From contig BCKC01000003.1 of the NCBI GenBank assembly GCA_001600455.1, positions 4,944,754 through 5,008,753 on the forward strand: DNA of 64,000 nucleotides. Direction: 5' to 3'. Numbering within the stretch: the first letter of the stretch is position 1; each line of letters opens with the position of its first letter. The notes below the pieces were generated by a model that worked only from the letters and a program-made list of their open reading frames with translations, ran no database searches and was not told the origin of the DNA. Of this stretch, positions 35,501 to 46,857 are shown one piece after another. The translations under genes were made by a program, and so were the position numbers. Source of the stretch: Endocalyx cinctus (Eukaryota; Ascomycota; Sordariomycetes; Amphisphaeriales; Apiosporaceae).

Positions 35501-37969
35501 AATTGATACGAGATCATTATGGCGCAGCTCATCCCCTCCAACCGTATGCATTTCCCGTCGCGAACTTCCTGAAACGTACGCGCCTATGATGAAATTTCGT
35601 TTGTCAATCGAGGCGCTAGCTCTCACATTTTCTACCTCAGCAAATCTACAGGGTTTCATCCGGGTTGATAATCGTAAAACTCCATCCTACATATTCTCCA
35701 CTACCGATCGTCTTCCGGCCCTGTCTAGCAGATCTCGGTGAATTTCATCGAGCGCGCGATCCAAGGGGACCCAGACTGCCAGAGTAAAAAAAAAAAAAAA
35801 TGAATATACCCGTGCCATTTGCAGCGGCACGCAAATGATGTATTTTCCAACTTACCTGCTGCGACCAGATAGAAGGCCCTACTGCGGGCTTATGGCTGAT
35901 ATAATTAATTCCTGCCATTAGGCTCTTTCGTCTTTTACGCACTATGCAGCCATGGCCCCCTTGAAGCGGCTAGTTGTCGCGGCGTGGAGATTACTGAAGA
36001 GATATCCCACCCTTACAACACAAAAAATTACCTACTCTGTCAACCTCAATGCCAATGCAATCGGTGAAGACTAGGGAATATTTTTGATACATTCACATGT
36101 TTCCGGACAAACTTGGATTTCAGCCAGAATTTTTGGTCTTGCCCAGACGTGACGTATAGGTGGCCATGTATTATTGGAAGAACGGCCCGCATTCCCTGTT
36201 CCGATGCTAGGTTAACGTTCTTCGGCGCATCCAAGGTGAAGACTCGAGAGGAATAAAAAAAAAAAAATCGATTTTAAACGTTCATGGTATGTTTTCTCCA
36301 CGAATATGGATCTTGTTGACTCTGTACTGTTTTATTCTATACATTGTTCCATTCTATATATTGTTCTGAAGATTCTAGCCGGAAACTTTTTGTCGTGTGC
36401 AACGCGATCCTAATTACGCCGAACCAAGAGATGATTTGCACGATACTGGTCTTTTATTAAAAGGTCAGCTTGATTTTAGGCAATGGATATGAAAAAAGAC
36501 TTGGGTTGCTGACGTTGATTATGGTGCTAGTTGTTACGGCAGGATAGGTAACGTAGTTAGATGTCATTATCCAGTCCAACCGCCCTCATACATCCCAACC
36601 TTCTCAGCAGAGGTCACTTCACTCATAATAATCTGTAGCTCTCTTTTCAAATATTCTCAAAAATGACACATGCATCGATACCAGTTCCTCGAGCCTACAA
36701 CGCCACTATCATAAGTTCCAATTAGTTGTATACGGAGATGATCATCAATAATTAACGTCATGCGGAGGGCAACCGAAGGACTCGTGCATTATTTATCTTT
36801 CATCAATTGCTATAATCGCGGGTCTATCAGAAGAACTATGTTACTAAGTCAAGGTGTTACCAATATTTTTATCATACTATCGAGCACGCGAGTTCGAATT
36901 TCTTGTCGAGGGGGGTTGTCCCCATACGTTCTCTTACGATACAGCAGAGGAGACTTTGCGTAGAAGCAAAACGTATGTTATGTCTGTTATATATGTTATA
37001 ACCCAATGGAACAATCGACCGTTGGTACATGGATGTAAGGGTCACTATATTCAAAGATTCGTTAGCTTTACAACGAGTAGAGTCAACTGTTGAGGGGCAC
37101 AATAGCTATCTTAATATAATTACAGCAAGTGGCAAGGTGAGATATCTACCAAAGAATTTAGTGTCATATAGCCGTAGATGCAACATGGAATAGCTAAAGT
37201 CTGTACTTCTTCCACATGGTTGCTTCACTGCATGTCACTCTAGTGTAAAGTGTCACGCATAACGGCTTTACGAACAAAGGTCTAATTAACCTAGAGTAGG
37301 ACAACCTGGGTATTCAGACTTCCTTGTTAAGCAATTCTGAAGAATCAACCAGTTGGCTTGGGACGGCAAGCCAAATCGTTGTAAAATATCAACGTCGTAC
37401 TTTTCTTGATCTTAGATATTATCTTCCAACCATATATTTGGGATAAGCCACAAATTTATAATAGTATTCAATACAGCCTAACCTGACATTGAAAACGGAA
37501 GGAGTAAGACGTTGTAATGACTGCTATTGTTATTGTTATTCTAATATTAAAATTCGGTGATTCCGAAGGAATGAGGAACTGAGCATATAAGCCACAGAAA
37601 TGTGATTCTTTTCCATCCTAGATCGCGTGTTTGAGTGCAAGTCAAAGGAGTGGGAAAAAGATGGAGATAAAGCGCTACTAAGCGCAGAGACAAGATACAC
37701 AGCATTTAATACAGTCGCGACGCTTATATGATTTCTATAATAAGAATTATAGGGACACCATTAAAACTTGACAGCCCAGGGTGGTACTCCAGAAGGATCC
37801 TTTGCCGCTCCAACTGCAGGAGACTTCTGTTTTGTTCCTCACGTAAGGGCCATCCCATCCTTCTGTGTTGGAAGAGCCACGCACGCTGCCCTGCATATGG
37901 CATGTTGTTACTTCTACTGTATATCTTTCTTTCTTTTTTTGCGTATTACACATTCCAATAACTCTCCCA

Positions 37970-39083
37970 CTAACTAGGATGGGGCATTTCAACCTCCCAC
38001 TTACCCTCGCCCGCTTTACACCACCTCGAGGATTCGAGCGTGACCTCCTCATATCGCTTAACCGAGGGTAATTTCTGGACGGTCCAGAAGGCGTGCGACA
38101 AGCCTGAAAAGACACGCAGCCGGGTCTTGACGCCGGCCTGCTTCGGCTTCTCGGCGTACAGTAGCACGTCGTCGCGCAGCATGTCGTAATTAGCTCGCGA
38201 GGAGGAACGCCGTCGGTGGCGCGTCTACCAGGTCCGCTTCCGGCGCCAGGCCGGGGCTACCAGGGCACATCGTGCGAATCCTCAGCCCCGGCTGTGAGCA
38301 GCCTTTCGAATAGGCCTAGTCTCTCCTTCGTCAACATAGCCGTGTCTTGGCATTGCGTTCGCGACACCTCGGACAAGTCCGTGAATGCTTCCGTAGGGTA
38401 CGCCGACCCGTGTATGAGGAAGTGGATCACGAGGAGTCGACCTTTAATGCGTCGAGGAACGCCTAAATCCCGAATCGCTTTGTCTCATACTGCGTCACGG
38501 AAGCCGCGGCCGAACCTCCGGCTGGGATCCCATCTACGACTACCCGCGATGTATCCGCTTCCAAGTCTTCCTAGTGCGCCATGCACCACTCCCAGACATC
38601 TCGGGCATCGTGCCAAGCGGCGAAACCAGAGATATGCGGGGTGTAGCGGTAGGGCGTGTGCACGATCAGCATCTGTAGTTTACGCGCCAGCCACGAGCCG
38701 TAGTACCGCTCCGTGTCGATGTTGCCAAACACGAAACCACCGCCGTGAAAGTGCAGATACATCGGCACCAATGGCGGATGATGCGTTTCTCTAAATTTCG
38801 GCTTCCGTATTCGGTTGGCAAGATCGGATGGGGATGGTCGATGCCGGATAGTTGCCGGCCGGGTCCGGGCCGGTGGGGATCTCGAAGTCGCGCCTCGAGA
38901 CGTACTCCCCGATGCCTGCCTTCTCTAGGAGAAACTCTGAAAATTTCACGCGCGATTCGTTTCCAGCTCTTTGGATCTCCAATACCGACGTCAGCTCTGA
39001 GTAGAGGTCACTCAAGGCATTAGGGTTGGCCTTGACGAAGGCTTGCCATCCTCGCTTGGCATTCCCCAGCGAATGTAATCCAT
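37970..39083 (-). pseudogene. Decayed alpha/beta hydrolase (HSL-type esterase/lipase)
   Basis: Remains of an esterase of the hormone-sensitive-lipase type. The family order survives across shifting frames. After a degenerate start near 39083 comes an N-terminal helical part (38791-39015, with EIQRAGNESRVKFSEFLLEK). Then the oxyanion-hole motif HFHGGGFVFG and RYYGSWLARKL (38571-38771), the nucleophile elbow region at about 38510-38535, and a terminal GLSHAFW with the catalytic-His context (37970-38182). Damage includes TAG stops at 38571-38573 and 38257-38259, several frameshifts, and the nucleophile elbow reading GIPAGG where G-x-S-x-G is expected. Several stops look like CAG-to-TAG changes, which RIP-like mutation would favour, but I did not count transitions. 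It cannot encode an active enzyme as it stands. Confidence 0.75.
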
Positions 39084-40388
39084 TTTATTATCCCTGTATC
39101 CTTTATTTGGTATCAGGAGGATATTTTCATTGAGAATTTACGGAGAGAGAGAGGGCGACTGAGTTATTGAATGCGTGTAATTGTCAGCTTAGGAATCTAA
39201 TCGTCCGATAGTCCGTTTCTTGGCATTTTTCTGTGTGAGGTAGAAGTTGTCTACTTGCCTCCTTGCCTTATTGGAGAAAGATAAATAGGCTACTTTCATA
39301 CCGCGATTTGAATCAATGCATTAACCTAGTAGTCTAGATGCTTTAAATACTAAAACTGTTCATATAAACTTCCATATTTCGTCTGCAGGGACTTTTACCC
39401 CCCCCCCCCCCCCCCCCCCCCCCCTTTTTTTTTTTTCTCTCTCTCTCTTCTTTCCCTCGCGGTAAAAGACAACGAAAGTATCAAGCCATTCTATCAATCA
39501 CTATTCATATAATGAAAACTACTTTCGATTACAAAGCTAGAGTTAGAGGTCCTGGTCAGCGTGTCATCAAACATTATATTGAGACCATCTGGGTTGTATA
39601 TGATCAATCAAACCGGTAAGTGCGTAAACAGAAGACTGAGGCTGGGCAGGATACCGGTTGTCGTATGGAGCTTCTACTTATTGTGCCACCCGGCTCGACC
39701 CATAGTCCTTACATTTACACCTGTTCTAGCTCCAGCGTCCAAAGCACGTGTTGAAAATAGTTCAACATACACGGTATAATTATGAAGAGTTGAACCAACG
39801 AGCAAACTAGGCTTTGGGGGAATAATTAGTATATCTCCCAACCCAAGATTCATTTGGTCAAGAACTAATTATGGTACTCATATACTTACATGCCATATCC
39901 CAAGTCTGAGACACCGTGATCTTTAGGCCGCTTCAAGATTGTGGCCAAGAATTTCATAGATCAGTTCCTCAGTTCCCAGTCTTTGTCTTAGTCCAGATAT
40001 CACCTAGTGTAAATGCCAATACAAACCGTTGAATATGTTTAGCTGTGCCTGACTTTCAGCTGTCTCCGTCTAGCGTTGTCAGGGGTGAGGATCGCCATTA
40101 GCGAAATAATGAAGGACCGGTCACTTCTAGTAATCTTTTTTTTTGTCTCGAGATCGTGCCAGTGAGTTCTTCATCTTTTATATCAACAATAATTCAGATC
40201 ATTTCTCTTATCTCCAAGAGTTTCTCTTTTGGAGGGGATTTTTTTCTCCTTTTCCTGGCCTAGAAACTTTCTTCTTAAGAAATTCGCAGTAACTATAGTA
40301 AACAGATAGGTTTAGGAGTTACGTTAGGAGAATCGCGATAATTGAAAGGGGGAATTATACCATCCAGTTGTTAACAGGAATCGACAAT
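39084..40388. other. Intergenic, hydrolase relic to four-TM protein
   Basis: 1.3 kb, AT-rich, with a C(27)T(12) tract followed by CT repeats (39398-39449). The last few hundred bases presumably hold the promoter of the 40389 gene. No ORF of interest. Confidence 0.5.
39398..39449. repeat. Compound C(27)T(12)(CT)n tract
   Basis: Twenty-seven C, twelve T and then CT units, in uninterrupted order. The longest member of the C-then-T tracts in this window. Confidence 0.9.
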
Positions 40389-41287
40389 ATGGATCCAAAC
40401 AACCCAGCATCACAACCCCAACCCCAACCTTATCCTCAACCTTATGGAGGACAATATCCAGCGCAAACTCCGGTCCCTCTAGTCAGCAAGCGCTGGAATA
40501 CGGCTAAAATTGTCTTGACATCGATGTCCATCGTATTCTGCATCATAGTCATAAGCATCGGGATCGCCACAATAGTTAGTCTAGAACTTCTCGCCTTATC
40601 CCCTGTCTGGGCTATCCCGCAAGCCGTCCTCGCTATCATATGGTCGATCGCGGAACTCATCACAATATGCGCACGGAGAGGACATCGGGGTATTCATCCG
40701 GGGGCCCACGTTGGAGTTCACCTCGTTCTGTGGCTTGGTTTTTTTATAGGGGTCGGTCTGTCTGCTTTCGTGTACTACTATGCTTTGGAGGACTGGTCGT
40801 ACTACTACAATGCATACGACAGTTACGACGACTCCTACTATGACTACTACGACTATTATAACCAGCAATCGTTGCGAAATCTCGTATTCGTTAGGGTTCA
40901 GATAGCTTTTCTAACGCTCCTTGGGTAGGTGTTTTTGTCGTATGTCTATTTAGGTGCTCATGAACACTAACAAGAGACCGCAGAATCGTCCATTTTACTC
41001 TATTTGTCCGCGCCTGTGTTGAGACCGCTCAGCGTAACAAGGCTAAACCGGCAGTCGTCTACATGCCGCCACAGATGTATTATGCTAGCCCACACGGACA
41101 GCCAGGTTACCCTCCTATGCAGCAGCAGCCAAATTACTACCCACAGCAGCCACAGCAACCACAGCAAGCCCATATGTCTGGATACTATGGTCCACCACCA
41201 CCGAATATGGGCCAGACCTCTACGACTCCGGTTGCAACGCCGCCACCACCACAGCAGCATGAAACTCATGTCGTATCGCCAAGTTAA
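40389..41287 (+). CDS. Four-TM membrane protein, MARVEL-like
   Basis: Integral membrane protein of unknown function. Exons 40389-40924 and 40984-41287 (59-nt intron, GTAGGT donor, CTAAC branch, CGCAG acceptor) encode 279 residues. Four hydrophobic helices are visible: KIVLTSMSIVFCIIVISIG, WAIPQAVLAIIWSIAELI, HLVLWLGFFIGVGLSAFVYY, and VQIAFLTLLGIVHFTLFV across the splice. A loop before helix 4 is very rich in Tyr and Asp (about 40795-40865). Both tails are Pro/Gln/Tyr-rich and probably cytosolic, like other fungal MARVEL-type proteins. The chosen ATG follows AATAATC-like AT-rich context; the frame is open slightly upstream but has no earlier ATG. The domain name is an inference from topology. 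Confidence 0.75.
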
Positions 41288-41998
41288 TAAGGTCGGCGTG
41301 TATATTACCGATGGCTGGTAGAACTGTTACTTTTAGAGGAAGGAAGAAACTTCATTTCACCAAATCTGATCCCAATATAATACCTCAGTTTTTGTATATT
41401 AATAGTGGTTTAATTATCACTATTATTATACGTAGTATTCTGCTAGGATTAAATATTTATTAGCGAAAGATGGAAAGGGGGATTGTGAATGATGAGTCTG
41501 AAGTAATATATTTCGAGAATAATGATGTACCTTGCGTAATATCTTAATGTGAAAGGTTTTGTGCCTTCGTTCTTATATTTTCGAGGCTGTTATGATAATT
41601 AGTCACTACTATTCGCTCCTAGGAGAGATATTTATCCCATTGGCAAATGCGAAAAGATACTTTCAGGAGATGAATAAATCTAAACTAATTCGACGGAGAT
41701 ATTAACCATCAATTAAGTTCAAAAGGACGCATACGCACATTGGTGCCAAGCTTCTAATATTCCTACATAAGTTAATTAGAATCTGACCGGTACTCCCCCA
41801 CATGCGCTCCTAGCACAGTATTGAGGTCAGAGATTCAACTGAGAGTTCCCCTGGCAGGGTCCAAACTCGAGTGCTTGGGATAATTTAGGGTGTGAAAATC
41901 GCCAAATGCTTTCACTAACATAAGAGCATATATGGCTAGATATGTCTAAGTCATAAATTAAATCAAAGAGGGCAAACTTCGAGATATGGTTTGATGAT
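41288..41998. other. Intergenic, AT-rich
   Basis: 0.7 kb between the four-TM gene and the 41999 ORF. No gene, RNA or notable repeat seen. Confidence 0.45.
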
Positions 41999-42529
41999 TT
42001 ATTGTTTCTGCTCAAGGAGCCTCGTGATCCTCCCTTTCGTTGCTGTTGCTATATTGTAATAACGCAAGAGAAGATCACTGGATATCTGATATATTTTTTC
42101 TCTCCAGCTAGTTGAGTCCCAGGAGCCCCTATTGTTCAGTCCATCCACACCAAATATATCTTCGTGCTCTTTCTGACCCTTATTAGAGCAATAAAAAATT
42201 ATTAGTATACTTAAGACCCAAGGGAACGATAACAAAATACTATCGTGGGATTGTATAATCCTTTTCGCCAAGAGTCCCTTGTGCCTCGAATCCAAGTACA
42301 AGGCCGGTTTCACCAGCAGGATCATGGCCAGTGTGAAAATACACAAGGCGACCTGGACTGGTATATACGGCATTGAAGTTAATAGTATCCAGTTCCCACG
42401 CTCGGGATGAAAATTCGCCCTGTATAGCGGACAGGGCAGCGAGCTACGGACAGACATGATTGGAATCATATCCGAATACTTCGAACTACCTGCCGGCATC
42501 ATCATGAAACATGATCTTCCAGACACCAT
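41999..42529 (-). CDS. Hypothetical ORF with two hydrophobic segments
   Basis: Uninterrupted 176-codon ORF starting with ATG. Hydrophobic stretches near residues 47-79 (ILLTSMPYIPVQVALCIFTL onward) and 97-113 (ILLSFPWVLSILIIF) suggest two or three membrane helices, followed by a polar tail ending in RITRLLEQKQ. I do not recognise the family. It may be the 3' part of a longer spliced gene, since its first 30 residues look unlike a normal N-terminus and overlap, antisense, the O-methyltransferase relic at 42477-42700. Coding status is uncertain. Confidence 0.35.
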   Translation of the reverse strand: MVSGRSCFMMMPAGSSKYSDMIPIMSVRSSLPCPLYRANFHPERGNWILLTSMPYIPVQVALCIFTLAMILLVKPALYLDSRHKGLLAKRIIQSHDSILLSFPWVLSILIIFYCSNKGQKEHEDIFGVDGLNNRGSWDSTSWREKIYQISSDLLLRYYNIATATKGRITRLLEQKQ

Positions 42530-42700
42530 CCGGTTGACGAAGACTCGTGTAATATAGCAATATTAATGTGATGCCCGATTTCTCAAAGCTACAGCCTTTC
42601 CACGGCGACCAAGTTTGTTTCGCGCACTCTATCTTGCACGATTGGTCTGACGAGAACAGCCAGCGTGCGATCGGAAATATGGTCCCGATAACAGAGGTTA
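42477..42700 (+). pseudogene. O-methyltransferase relic
   Basis: Fragment of a fungal SAM-dependent O-methyltransferase of the class found in secondary-metabolite clusters. One frame carries MKHDLPDTIRLTKTR, resembling the QDLPDTI segment after the SAM-binding region. After stops and a frameshift a second frame (from about 42568) carries FHGDQVCFAHSILHDWSDEN, resembling the conserved FFRxIxHDWSD motif with the catalytic His. Nothing recognisable lies on either side. It is a short remnant, not a gene. Confidence 0.6.
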
Positions 42701-43046
42701 CTCATATCTACCAGTGCGTGAGAACTGGCTCCATCATCCAAGGCGTCAGGTTTACTTACTACCGTTGGGGTTATCTGCATAGCGATATTGGCGGTGGAAG
42801 AAACGTAAGCCGTTTTTTGGAGTATATGAGATTAAAGATGGTGAAAATTTAGGTGTGAAATGGTACGGTCGAGTTGATTGCCTTGAGGTAGACTAATTGC
42901 GATGTTGAAGAATACTCCGTGGAGAATAATTATTTCGAAACATGCCATGGTCATCATTCAGATTGGATTCGTAAGATTTTGTTACTTTTGAGTTTTGATT
43001 TCGCAATGTATATTTATTCATATCCTACTACTACTTTCTTTGGCTA
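42701..43046. other. Intergenic after the O-methyltransferase relic
   Basis: About 350 bp, AT-rich, downstream of the stop of the eight-exon membrane protein gene. Nothing recognisable. Confidence 0.4.
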
Positions 43047-44573
43047 TCATCGACGAGAAATATGTGAGGTGTTGGTTATTGTATCAAGTGGAACTGTCGC
43101 TGGCACGTCTGATGGTAGCATCATACGCTCTGACGGGTGGTACGATGTAGGGGTGCTGAAAGCATCAATATAGTTGGATAGGCCGGTTCGTCGAGCAGAC
43201 GGTCGTGGTTCGGCATGGGCATTGGTTGTAATACAATGGATCACAAGAGCACTGAAAAGGACTGGAGTTGGGCATGTTAACTTGAGATCACTATATGGGG
43301 GAATATTTCTACTAACTGTCAGACTCGCAGCAGAGAAGACATAGCCAGTACGGTTGACCATTGAAAACCATTTGGCCAATAAGATTCCTGTCGAAATGAT
43401 TAACAAAAAGCTCACTAAGGGGGTGGGGGAAATGGTGACATACGCAAGGCTGCTCAATAATGTGCAACATGTACCGAAGAAAGTCTTTAAAGCGAGTTTG
43501 TGAAGCTCAAGATCTAAGGGGCGCTCTACATCAACCGAGATGAACGGATTTCTCCTCTCGAAGATATTCTTAGGCTGAAAGGAGTAAGAATTTGAAACCG
43601 AGCGTAGAAATAGGGTAGTCAGGTAAACCTAAGAGTAATTAGTGTTGTGCTCATTCATAGGGAGGGGAAATAGGATATACATTTATTGCGAAGTCGAACA
43701 AAATTACACATATTAGAACTAGATGTTGTACTGATATGACACATAGACCTTTCTTGATGTAGTAAACTCGGCTTTGGCGAGGTATTGGTCATCAACAAAG
43801 TACTCGTTGGATTTTGTGAACAGTGGAACTTACTTACAATATAAGTAATAAGATCATGAAAATGAGATTCAGGCCTATGAAAGTCACAGTTAGTCGACTT
43901 TTCCCTTAATGACTATATGTATGCAGAATCGATTAAGTTTAATGCTGACCCATAACCGTCACGAAGTGAAAAATGTATAAATGGGACTTTAAACGGCTGG
44001 TTGTTGTTCCCTTTATGATATGCTGGTACTCTGTCAGTATCGCTTCAACCGGGTGAAATTACAATTCGATGGCAAACTTACGGCCCGGTCAACCAGAAAT
44101 AGGTAAATAAACAGTTTAGACGTCAAGTAAGACACGATACAAAATAAAATTGTGGCTTGGCAGGCCTGAATATCGGCGTCAGGGTGATATACGAACTGAA
44201 GGATGGACGAGCCGAGGACGAAGACGAAAGAATCGACGTATAATGCCAGAACCACTGCATAAAGTCAGTTATTTGTAAACTTTTGGCTGTTTTCGGTAGT
44301 CAGTAGGGGTTGACAGACACCAGGTGATGTATGGAAGCGCACGCCAGCTAGGGGCGGATCCGAAACGCTGCCCTAGATGAAAGTTAGCAGTTAGATCTTC
44401 GTATCCAACGTTATCGGTAGAAGTAAACCCATACAAAAGAAGGAAGAGCATGCACTACAAGCACATACTACCAGAAGGAGACTACAAAATGTCGCAGCGG
44501 GAACTTCTCGGTATTCGGTAATATCGAATTCTCGCCGTATCATGGCAGTGCTGCTTTTCGCCGCCGGGACCAT
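43047..44573 (-). CDS. Fungal polytopic membrane protein, eight exons
   Basis: Integral membrane protein of a fungal family of unknown function, hidden by its short exons. Exons: 44573-44435, 44254-44082, 44028-43950, 43874-43838, 43771-43681, 43628-43444, 43387-43317 and 43261-43047, giving 329 residues; every junction keeps frame. The order matches family members I remember: ALYVDSFVFVLGSSILQF, a helix ending KLFIYLFLVDRA, then YQHIIKGTTTSRLKSHLYIF. Next come KKGLCVISVQHLVLICVILF, DFAINVYLTTLFLRS, FFGTCCTLLSSLANLIGQMV, and PYWLCLLCCESDILFSALVI. About seven membrane helices are implied, with a soluble C-terminal tail. Exons 2-8 are convincing. The first exon (start MVPAAKSSTA, GTATGG donor) is less sure. 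Intron 4 must use an AAG acceptor. Confidence 0.72.
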
Positions 44574-45717
44574 TGAGGACAGGGCCGTGCTCCTTCGACT
44601 ATTTCGAGCAAATCTTCCAAATAGAATTCGTCAATGTAAATCCCTTGAAAAATTTCCACCGCATATATTTGACCGCTTGCAAGATAGTGCTTTGAAACAT
44701 TGAATTGCCGTGCCGTCATGAGTAACTGTGAAGGTTCATAGGTGTTGGTCGCCAGAATGAGTACTGGTCGATGGGTGGTAATATACTGTCGGACTTGAAC
44801 GGACAAGAGAAATAAGTTTCATGAAATAATTCTGAACTCTCATCCAATAAGATAATATATAATATAGGGACTGATCAGCTATATATGCGCAATACTAGGG
44901 TGGTGTGGTGGCTAACTACTCACCGTCACATCAGTCTCAAGCAGTAACACAAAGATGTTGATTGACGACAAGTAAATGGATAAAACATGAAATGGGTTTA
45001 CATAAAAGATGAGAGTAGCTCAAGAAATATTTCGTGAACGCGTGAACGATCTGTTCCCTGACTCATGAGCCGTACGATGATGATCTCAGGCCAAGAGTTA
45101 AACCGCTATCATCCATATAGAGCTGAGATCGACAAGTCTCAACAGCTCGCAATCGATTCCAGACATTGAGTTAAAACTATTCTAGCTAAGAGCTTATATT
45201 GGCTCGAATTTTCCATCTACGCTACTTGTGAAATAATGACAAGCCACATAAAGTATTACATACATACTGTATGTAAAGACTGATGGTAAGGATCTTCTTG
45301 GTCTCGATATTGCCATCTCCGCCTACCTGCACATTAAACTACTCACGGCGAGTGGAGTAAACTGACGTCCCACGCCTCTCTTTTACCGCCCTCGCTTTTC
45401 CGCCTTACCCTCATTATGAAGTGAAGTATTGTCTATCGTGTCCGAAGGCCTATTCTACTTAGGTCTATTTCGGGTATCCCTTTGTGCATATGTAGTCCGA
45501 CTCATTTTGATCTAGCTAGGGATGGACCCCGGTGTCCCCTCTACGGCCCGCCCGGCTAGGCTATCAAAAGGGGTGCATGGTATACCAAGTTCCAAGATAG
45601 TCTGCAGCAGAATATGGTGTCAACGGTAGAAAGATCATAATAGTCACAAACTTGGATACGTAAGCCAGTTTTCTTCCGTTTACCATCTAAACTAAATAAG
45701 CATTAGCACAAAAAGAA
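44574..45717. other. Intergenic, membrane-protein gene to GT4 gene
   Basis: 1.1 kb. A minus-strand ORF at 44540-44806 has some protein-like composition but no family resemblance; it could be an unseen 5' exon of the membrane protein gene. The rest is AT-rich without features. Confidence 0.4.
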
Positions 45718-46857
45718 TTATCCTCTATAGTAGGCTTCAAAAGTTTCCACGGTAAACTTGAGATCATGTTTCTCGCTGATTTCCCTACTCCTCTTCCTCA
45801 TGCGTATGTATTCTTTATCGGGTGCCGCGAGGACAGCATTGAGTTTATTCGCCAAGTCCACTTCATCCCCCGGATTGAATAAGTGACCGTTTCCATCCAC
45901 CAGGTGTGGCAGCGCTACGGCATCGGCAGCCACGATAGGGATGCCCGTGGCCAGAGCTTCGAGGCTGCTTATGCTCTGTAATTCGGCTATCGATGGCATC
46001 GCGAACACGGACGCGTTCGAAAGTTCGAAAACCTTCACTTCTTCCGGGACGCGGCCCATAAATTGCACTTTGTCTTGAACATCCAAGCTGGCGACAATAC
46101 TTTCTAGTCTTCTCAAGTCATCCCCGCTTCCGATAATCTTCACTGTCACGTTCAAACTGTCCGGAAGGTGTGGCAATGATTTAATTAGCACGTCAAGCCG
46201 CTTCTCCGGCGCCAATCTCCCTATATAAAGGATATGATTCACCGGCGGGCGTTCGAAGTTAACCTTGAAGTTTGATAGATCAATTCCACAAGATACAGGC
46301 TCCACTGGTTTTTCGATACCGGTGTCTTCCTTCAGGCAACGCGCGGCGATGGGTGTGGGCGCTGTTATGACGTCTGCAAGACTATAGACCGTCTTGACAC
46401 CGCCCCAAAAGAAACCTGCCATCCACGGAATAGTGATAGAGCTGAATGGGAGAACCCCTTCGAAGTTTTCCAGCATTCCATGGTTCGTGGCTACGATTCG
46501 GATGTTCTTCTCACGCGCCACGCGAGTGAATTCGGCCGAAATTGGAAGGGCAGTCTGAATGTGTATAACATCTGGCCGAACGGACTCCATAACACTCGCA
46601 ACTAGGCCTTTAATCTTCCACGGCAACGTTATGTAGAACTCGGTCATGAAGGGCCAGCTGACCGAGGGTAATCGGTGTTCGGCCATGGTTTGGCCATAGT
46701 GAGTGACTTGGAAAGTTCCATGGTTAGGGCCTGATGATGGAGCCGCGTAGTGAACTTCGTGGCCACGTCCAGCAAGACCAGCCGCAAGCCGGTTGACGAA
46801 GGCGGATAATCCGTTAAGGTTAGGTATAGCGATGTCCGACACAAACAATATCCGCAT
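45718..46857 (-). CDS. GT4-family glycosyltransferase, bacterial type
   Basis: Single-exon gene of 379 residues encoding a complete GT-B fold glycosyltransferase. The N-terminal acceptor domain starts MRILFVSDIAIPNLNGLSAF, and the C-terminal donor domain has GRLAPEKR (213-220) and the EX7E pair Glu292/Glu300 in AELQSISSLE. It ends with a PHLVDGNGHLFNPGD segment. This pattern, especially AELQSISSLEAL followed by AADAVALPHLV, is what I know from actinobacterial PimB/MgtA-like enzymes that glycosylate lipids with nucleotide sugars; fungal GT4 enzymes such as Alg2/Alg11/Gpi3 look different. No signal peptide or membrane helix is clear. Lack of introns in an intron-rich window and location in a gene-poor, relic-bearing region fit horizontal transfer. 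Donor and acceptor sugars are unknown. Confidence 0.85.
   Translation of the reverse strand: MRILFVSDIAIPNLNGLSAFVNRLAAGLAGRGHEVHYAAPSSGPNHGTFQVTHYGQTMAEHRLPSVSWPFMTEFYITLPWKIKGLVASVMESVRPDVIHIQTALPISAEFTRVAREKNIRIVATNHGMLENFEGVLPFSSITIPWMAGFFWGGVKTVYSLADVITAPTPIAARCLKEDTGIEKPVEPVSCGIDLSNFKVNFERPPVNHILYIGRLAPEKRLDVLIKSLPHLPDSLNVTVKIIGSGDDLRRLESIVASLDVQDKVQFMGRVPEEVKVFELSNASVFAMPSIAELQSISSLEALATGIPIVAADAVALPHLVDGNGHLFNPGDEVDLANKLNAVLAAPDKEYIRMRKRSREISEKHDLKFTVETFEAYYRG

Larger units (their letters stand above)
30452..37969. other. 7.5-kb gene-poor region
   Basis: Begins with the promoter and leader of the Zn2Cys6 gene. The rest is low-complexity: poly-A and poly-T (30690-30760, 30942-30966, 33191-33213), TAAAA repeats (31180-31250), TG/TGAG runs (31667-31700), a G(23) run (32295-32317), CT repeats (32511-32542, 35276-35296), and TACCTACC/CCTAGGTA clusters (33420-33540). 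ORFs are short and lack protein character. I saw no transposase or reverse-transcriptase motif, no long terminal repeat and no tRNA. Confidence 0.55.
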
